Both the position numbers and the translations under genes were made by a program. DNA of 7,381 nt, taken from NCBI GenBank assembly GCA_035633215.1, contig DASQFI010000044.1, forward strand, positions 1 to 7,381, read 5' to 3'. The first letter of the stretch is position 1, and the number at the start of each line of letters is the position of its first letter. This document shows, piece by piece, positions 5,777-7,381 of this stretch. The notes below the pieces were generated by a model, which was not told the origin of the DNA, ran no database searches, and saw only the letters and a program-made list of their open reading frames with translations. Origin of the DNA: DASQFI01 sp035633215. GTDB lineage: Bacteria; Acidobacteriota; Vicinamibacteria; Vicinamibacterales; SCN-69-37.

Positions 5777-6145
5777 GTGCCGCAGGCGTGTCTCAAGTAC
5801 TGCGCGTGGCCGTCGTGTCCCGAGAAGGTGCCGAGTGGTTATTGCGCGGAGCACGCCCGAGCGAAGGATCGCGAGCGCGGCAACTTCCGCGAGCGTGGGT
5901 ACGACGCGCGATGGGATCGGCGCTCGCGGCGGTTCCTCCGGAAGTATCCGCTCTGCGGCATGCGGCCAGGCGGGCTGCAACCGGTGATGAGTCGGTGCTT
6001 CGATGAGGAGCGCACGACGGCGGCGTACCAGACGGACCACGTCGTCCCACACCGAGGCGACCAACGGTTGTTCGACGACGAGCAAGGGAACTGGCAGGCG
6101 CTGTGCCGCGAGTGCGGCGCGCGGAAGTCGAGAGCTGGCCTGTGA
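5777..6145 (+). CDS. Phage-type HNH endonuclease
   Basis: This 122-aa protein starts at a GTG one base after the preceding stop, with a G-rich tract just upstream. The N-terminus has a zinc-knuckle-like set C9, C14, C23 and H26 (YCAWPSCPEK, GYCAEH). RERGYDARW (39-46) and FLRKYPLC (53-60) are typical of the small HNH proteins next to terminase genes. The HNH core is TDHVVPHRGD (86-95), with D87/H88 as the catalytic pair, then GNWQALC with N105, and CREC (110-113) as the structural zinc pair. C60 and C74 would be the other zinc pair, separated by 13 residues instead of the usual two. These enzymes nick or cut DNA at cos during packaging together with the terminase. The next gene is the small terminase, which fits exactly. 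Confidence 0.88.
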   Translation: MPQACLKYCAWPSCPEKVPSGYCAEHARAKDRERGNFRERGYDARWDRRSRRFLRKYPLCGMRPGGLQPVMSRCFDEERTTAAYQTDHVVPHRGDQRLFDDEQGNWQALCRECGARKSRAGL

Positions 6146-6263
6146 TGGGGGTAGGGGTCGGTCAGAACATCGAGACCGGTCATGGGGTCGTGCCGCTTCG
6201 GGGGCTTGGACGTGTGAAGACGTTCTCGGTTGAAATCAGATTCTTGGTCGAGGCGAAAACGAC
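6146..6263. promoter_or_regulatory. G-rich HNH-TerS intergenic region, candidate cos/packaging site
   Basis: This 118-bp gap starts with a run GGGGGTAGGGGTCGGTC. It has repeated GGTC at 6156, 6160, 6178 and 6186, and CGGTC/GACCG facing each other (6159-6163, 6174-6178). In cos phages of the HK97 type, the cohesive-end site and terminase binding sites lie near the HNH and small terminase genes. The position and the G-rich repeats support that reading, but the cut site cannot be placed from sequence alone. Confidence 0.35.
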
Positions 6264-6608
6264 GTGACGAAGAAGCGGCGAGCAGTGGCACCAAAATACC
6301 TGCGGTTAGAAACCCGAAGGTGGTTCCGCAATGTTGCCGACGACTGGTTGGGGCTCGAGGCCCATCACATTCGGCTGCTCGTCCTCGCATGCCAAGCCTG
6401 GGACCGCGGCGAGCTCGCCCGGGAGACGTTGGCGACGGAGGGGTTGACGGTGAAAAACAGGTTTGGCGAACCGAAGGCGCATCCGGCCGCCGGCATTGCC
6501 CGCGACGCGACGATCGCCTTTGCCCGGCTGCTCCGCGAGCTGGATCTCGACGTCGACCCGCCCGTGGCTGAATCGCGCCCGCCGGCGCTGCGGTCGATTG
6601 CCCGTTAA
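6264..6608 (+). CDS. Phage terminase small subunit, P27 family
   Basis: This 114-aa protein, close to the family's usual size, starts at GTG 6264 with GAGG about ten bases upstream. An in-frame stop at 6231-6233 leaves little other choice. Characteristic features are RRWFRNVADDWLGLEAHHIRL (18-38), LACQAWDRGELARETLATEG (41-60), VKNRFGEPKAHPAAGIARDA (63-82, with the conserved G..K.HP) and FARLLRELDLDVD (86-98). Small terminases bind the packaging site as ring oligomers and load the large terminase ATPase/nuclease. It follows the HNH gene, as in many cos phages. The next gene starts three bases after its stop. The large subunit gene that usually follows is not present before the protease. Confidence 0.9.
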   Translation: MTKKRRAVAPKYLRLETRRWFRNVADDWLGLEAHHIRLLVLACQAWDRGELARETLATEGLTVKNRFGEPKAHPAAGIARDATIAFARLLRELDLDVDPPVAESRPPALRSIAR

Positions 6609-6610
6609 CG

Positions 6611-7237
6611 ATGATGCCTCGAAAACTGCGACGGCCAAAGGAGCGAGCTCAGGAGGTTCACCCGGAGCTCGTGCGCTATCTCGAGACGGGAGAGGACCCA
6701 GACGATCAGGGCGTCAAGTTCGATGTGTTTTCCATGCGCTTGCACGGGAGCGGTCTCGCCTCGCTCTGGTCGGAACTTCGGGAGAGCGTTCTCGATCGAT
6801 GGATTCGAACGTGTCCGGGGACTCGACCATTCGCTTGGTGGCAGTTCGACGCGCCGCCGGCACTCGTCACCGGACATGCTGGACCGTTTCCCGGCCGCGA
6901 GCCGCGGCGTCGACTCGGCGGTACCGGTACTCCTAATTTCGAAGTGTTGAACTCCGCACCGTGGTTCTGGTTCGGACTTCCGGTGATGTTTGTGCAGCCG
7001 TGGATGGTCGAGTACTACAACGGCCGGGCGCGCGACGTGAATGGGAAACCGATCGAGACGAAGTACCGCGACGGCGATTTCACTGGCCGCGCAATCGATC
7101 CAAGGAATCCACCACGCTTCGAAAGCCAGGCGGACTATCTCGAGCGTCACGGACTACTGACGCGCGGCGAACGCGCGCGGTTGACGCCGGCAGATTTCGA
7201 GCCCGAAGTGGTCGCGAATCTTGGGGAGGTTGCATGA
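6611..7237 (+). CDS. Phage protein of unknown function (208 aa), between TerS and protease
   Basis: It starts at tandem ATG codons (6611 and 6614), three bases after the TerS stop. It ends inside the ATGA shared with the protease start, so it is part of a coupled run. Residues of note are CPGTRPFAWWQFD (68-80), EPRRRLGGTG (97-106), an aromatic-rich stretch with PWFWFGLP (117-124), and FESQADYLERHGLL (170-183) followed by ERARLTPADFEPE (187-199). I have seen this motif set in uncharacterised phage proteins beside terminase genes, but I know of no assigned function. There is no Walker motif, so it is not a large terminase, and it is too short and unlike a portal. No signal or membrane segment is convincing. 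A head or packaging accessory role is inferred from position. Confidence 0.78.
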   Translation: MMPRKLRRPKERAQEVHPELVRYLETGEDPDDQGVKFDVFSMRLHGSGLASLWSELRESVLDRWIRTCPGTRPFAWWQFDAPPALVTGHAGPFPGREPRRRLGGTGTPNFEVLNSAPWFWFGLPVMFVQPWMVEYYNGRARDVNGKPIETKYRDGDFTGRAIDPRNPPRFESQADYLERHGLLTRGERARLTPADFEPEVVANLGEVA

Positions 7238-7381
7238 AGACGCTCAATGTGGGCGGGTTTGTTCCGTTCGGCGTTCCGTCTTACTTCCCAGAGGAGGGCT
7301 GGGCAGCTCAGTTTGCACCGGGCGCGTTCACGCGCGCGATTCGACGCAACCAGATCGGCCTGCTGCTGAATCACCGGGCCG
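7234..7381 (+). CDS. HK97-family prohead protease, 5' part (cut by window end)
   Basis: Only the first 49 codons are present. ATG 7234 overlaps the previous stop (ATGA), and GGGGAGG lies five bases upstream, a strong ribosome binding site. The visible N-terminus fits peptidase family S78 prohead proteases: GGFVPFGVPS (7-16), then FAPGAFTRAI (27-36) corresponding to the conserved PGAF segment, and GLLLNHRA (42-49), which holds the probable catalytic His47. The Ser of the active site lies beyond the window. The enzyme cleaves the scaffold or delta domain of the major capsid protein during head maturation. A major capsid protein gene would be expected just downstream. Confidence 0.85.
   Translation, partial: MKTLNVGGFVPFGVPSYFPEEGWAAQFAPGAFTRAIRRNQIGLLLNHRA

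Noticed and set aside
5053..5796. Minus-strand 247-codon frame opposite the 211-aa gene
   Set aside because: The plus-strand frame has a strong ribosome binding site and sits in a coupled run with the HNH gene. The antisense product has no recognisable motif.

Overview
The window is GC-rich DNA with dense coding, frequent GTG starts and short overlaps between genes. It looks like accessory DNA from a high-GC soil or environmental bacterium. An acidobacterial-type host is possible, but nothing in the window fixes the taxon. Two parts differ in character.

Left part (1 to about 2033) is a patchwork of remnants and single genes. A leucine-zipper-like ORF fragment, possibly an IS3-type OrfA, runs off the left edge on the minus strand. 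Next comes a minus-strand DUF2971 gene that lacks its usual C-terminal part and is visibly richer in A+T than its surroundings. It abuts a beheaded plus-strand large serine recombinase, of which only the C-terminal part survives (679-1074). A minus-strand ClpP-like serine protease gene (1341-2033) follows.

Right part (2227-7381) reads entirely on the plus strand and looks like a phage or phage-satellite module. In order it holds: an unknown 194-aa protein; a MerR/excisionase-type HTH protein; an 82-aa protein; a 474-aa DnaB-N/RecA-fold replicative ATPase with a C-terminal winged helix; a striking cluster of GTCTCA/TGAGAC hexamers with a large hairpin; a 211-aa charged helical protein; an HNH endonuclease; a P27-type small terminase; a 208-aa phage protein; and the first 49 codons of an HK97-type prohead protease cut by the right edge. 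The logic appears to be control of excision or early transcription, then replication with a probable origin beside the helicase, then DNA packaging and capsid maturation.

The two main points of interest are the helically phased hexamer cluster just after the helicase gene, which is a candidate origin, and the compact packaging module. In that module TerS is followed by one small gene and then the protease, with no large terminase or portal gene between them. This, with the small replication module and no lysis or tail genes in view, raises the possibility of a capsid-encoding phage satellite rather than a full prophage. The window ends too early to decide.
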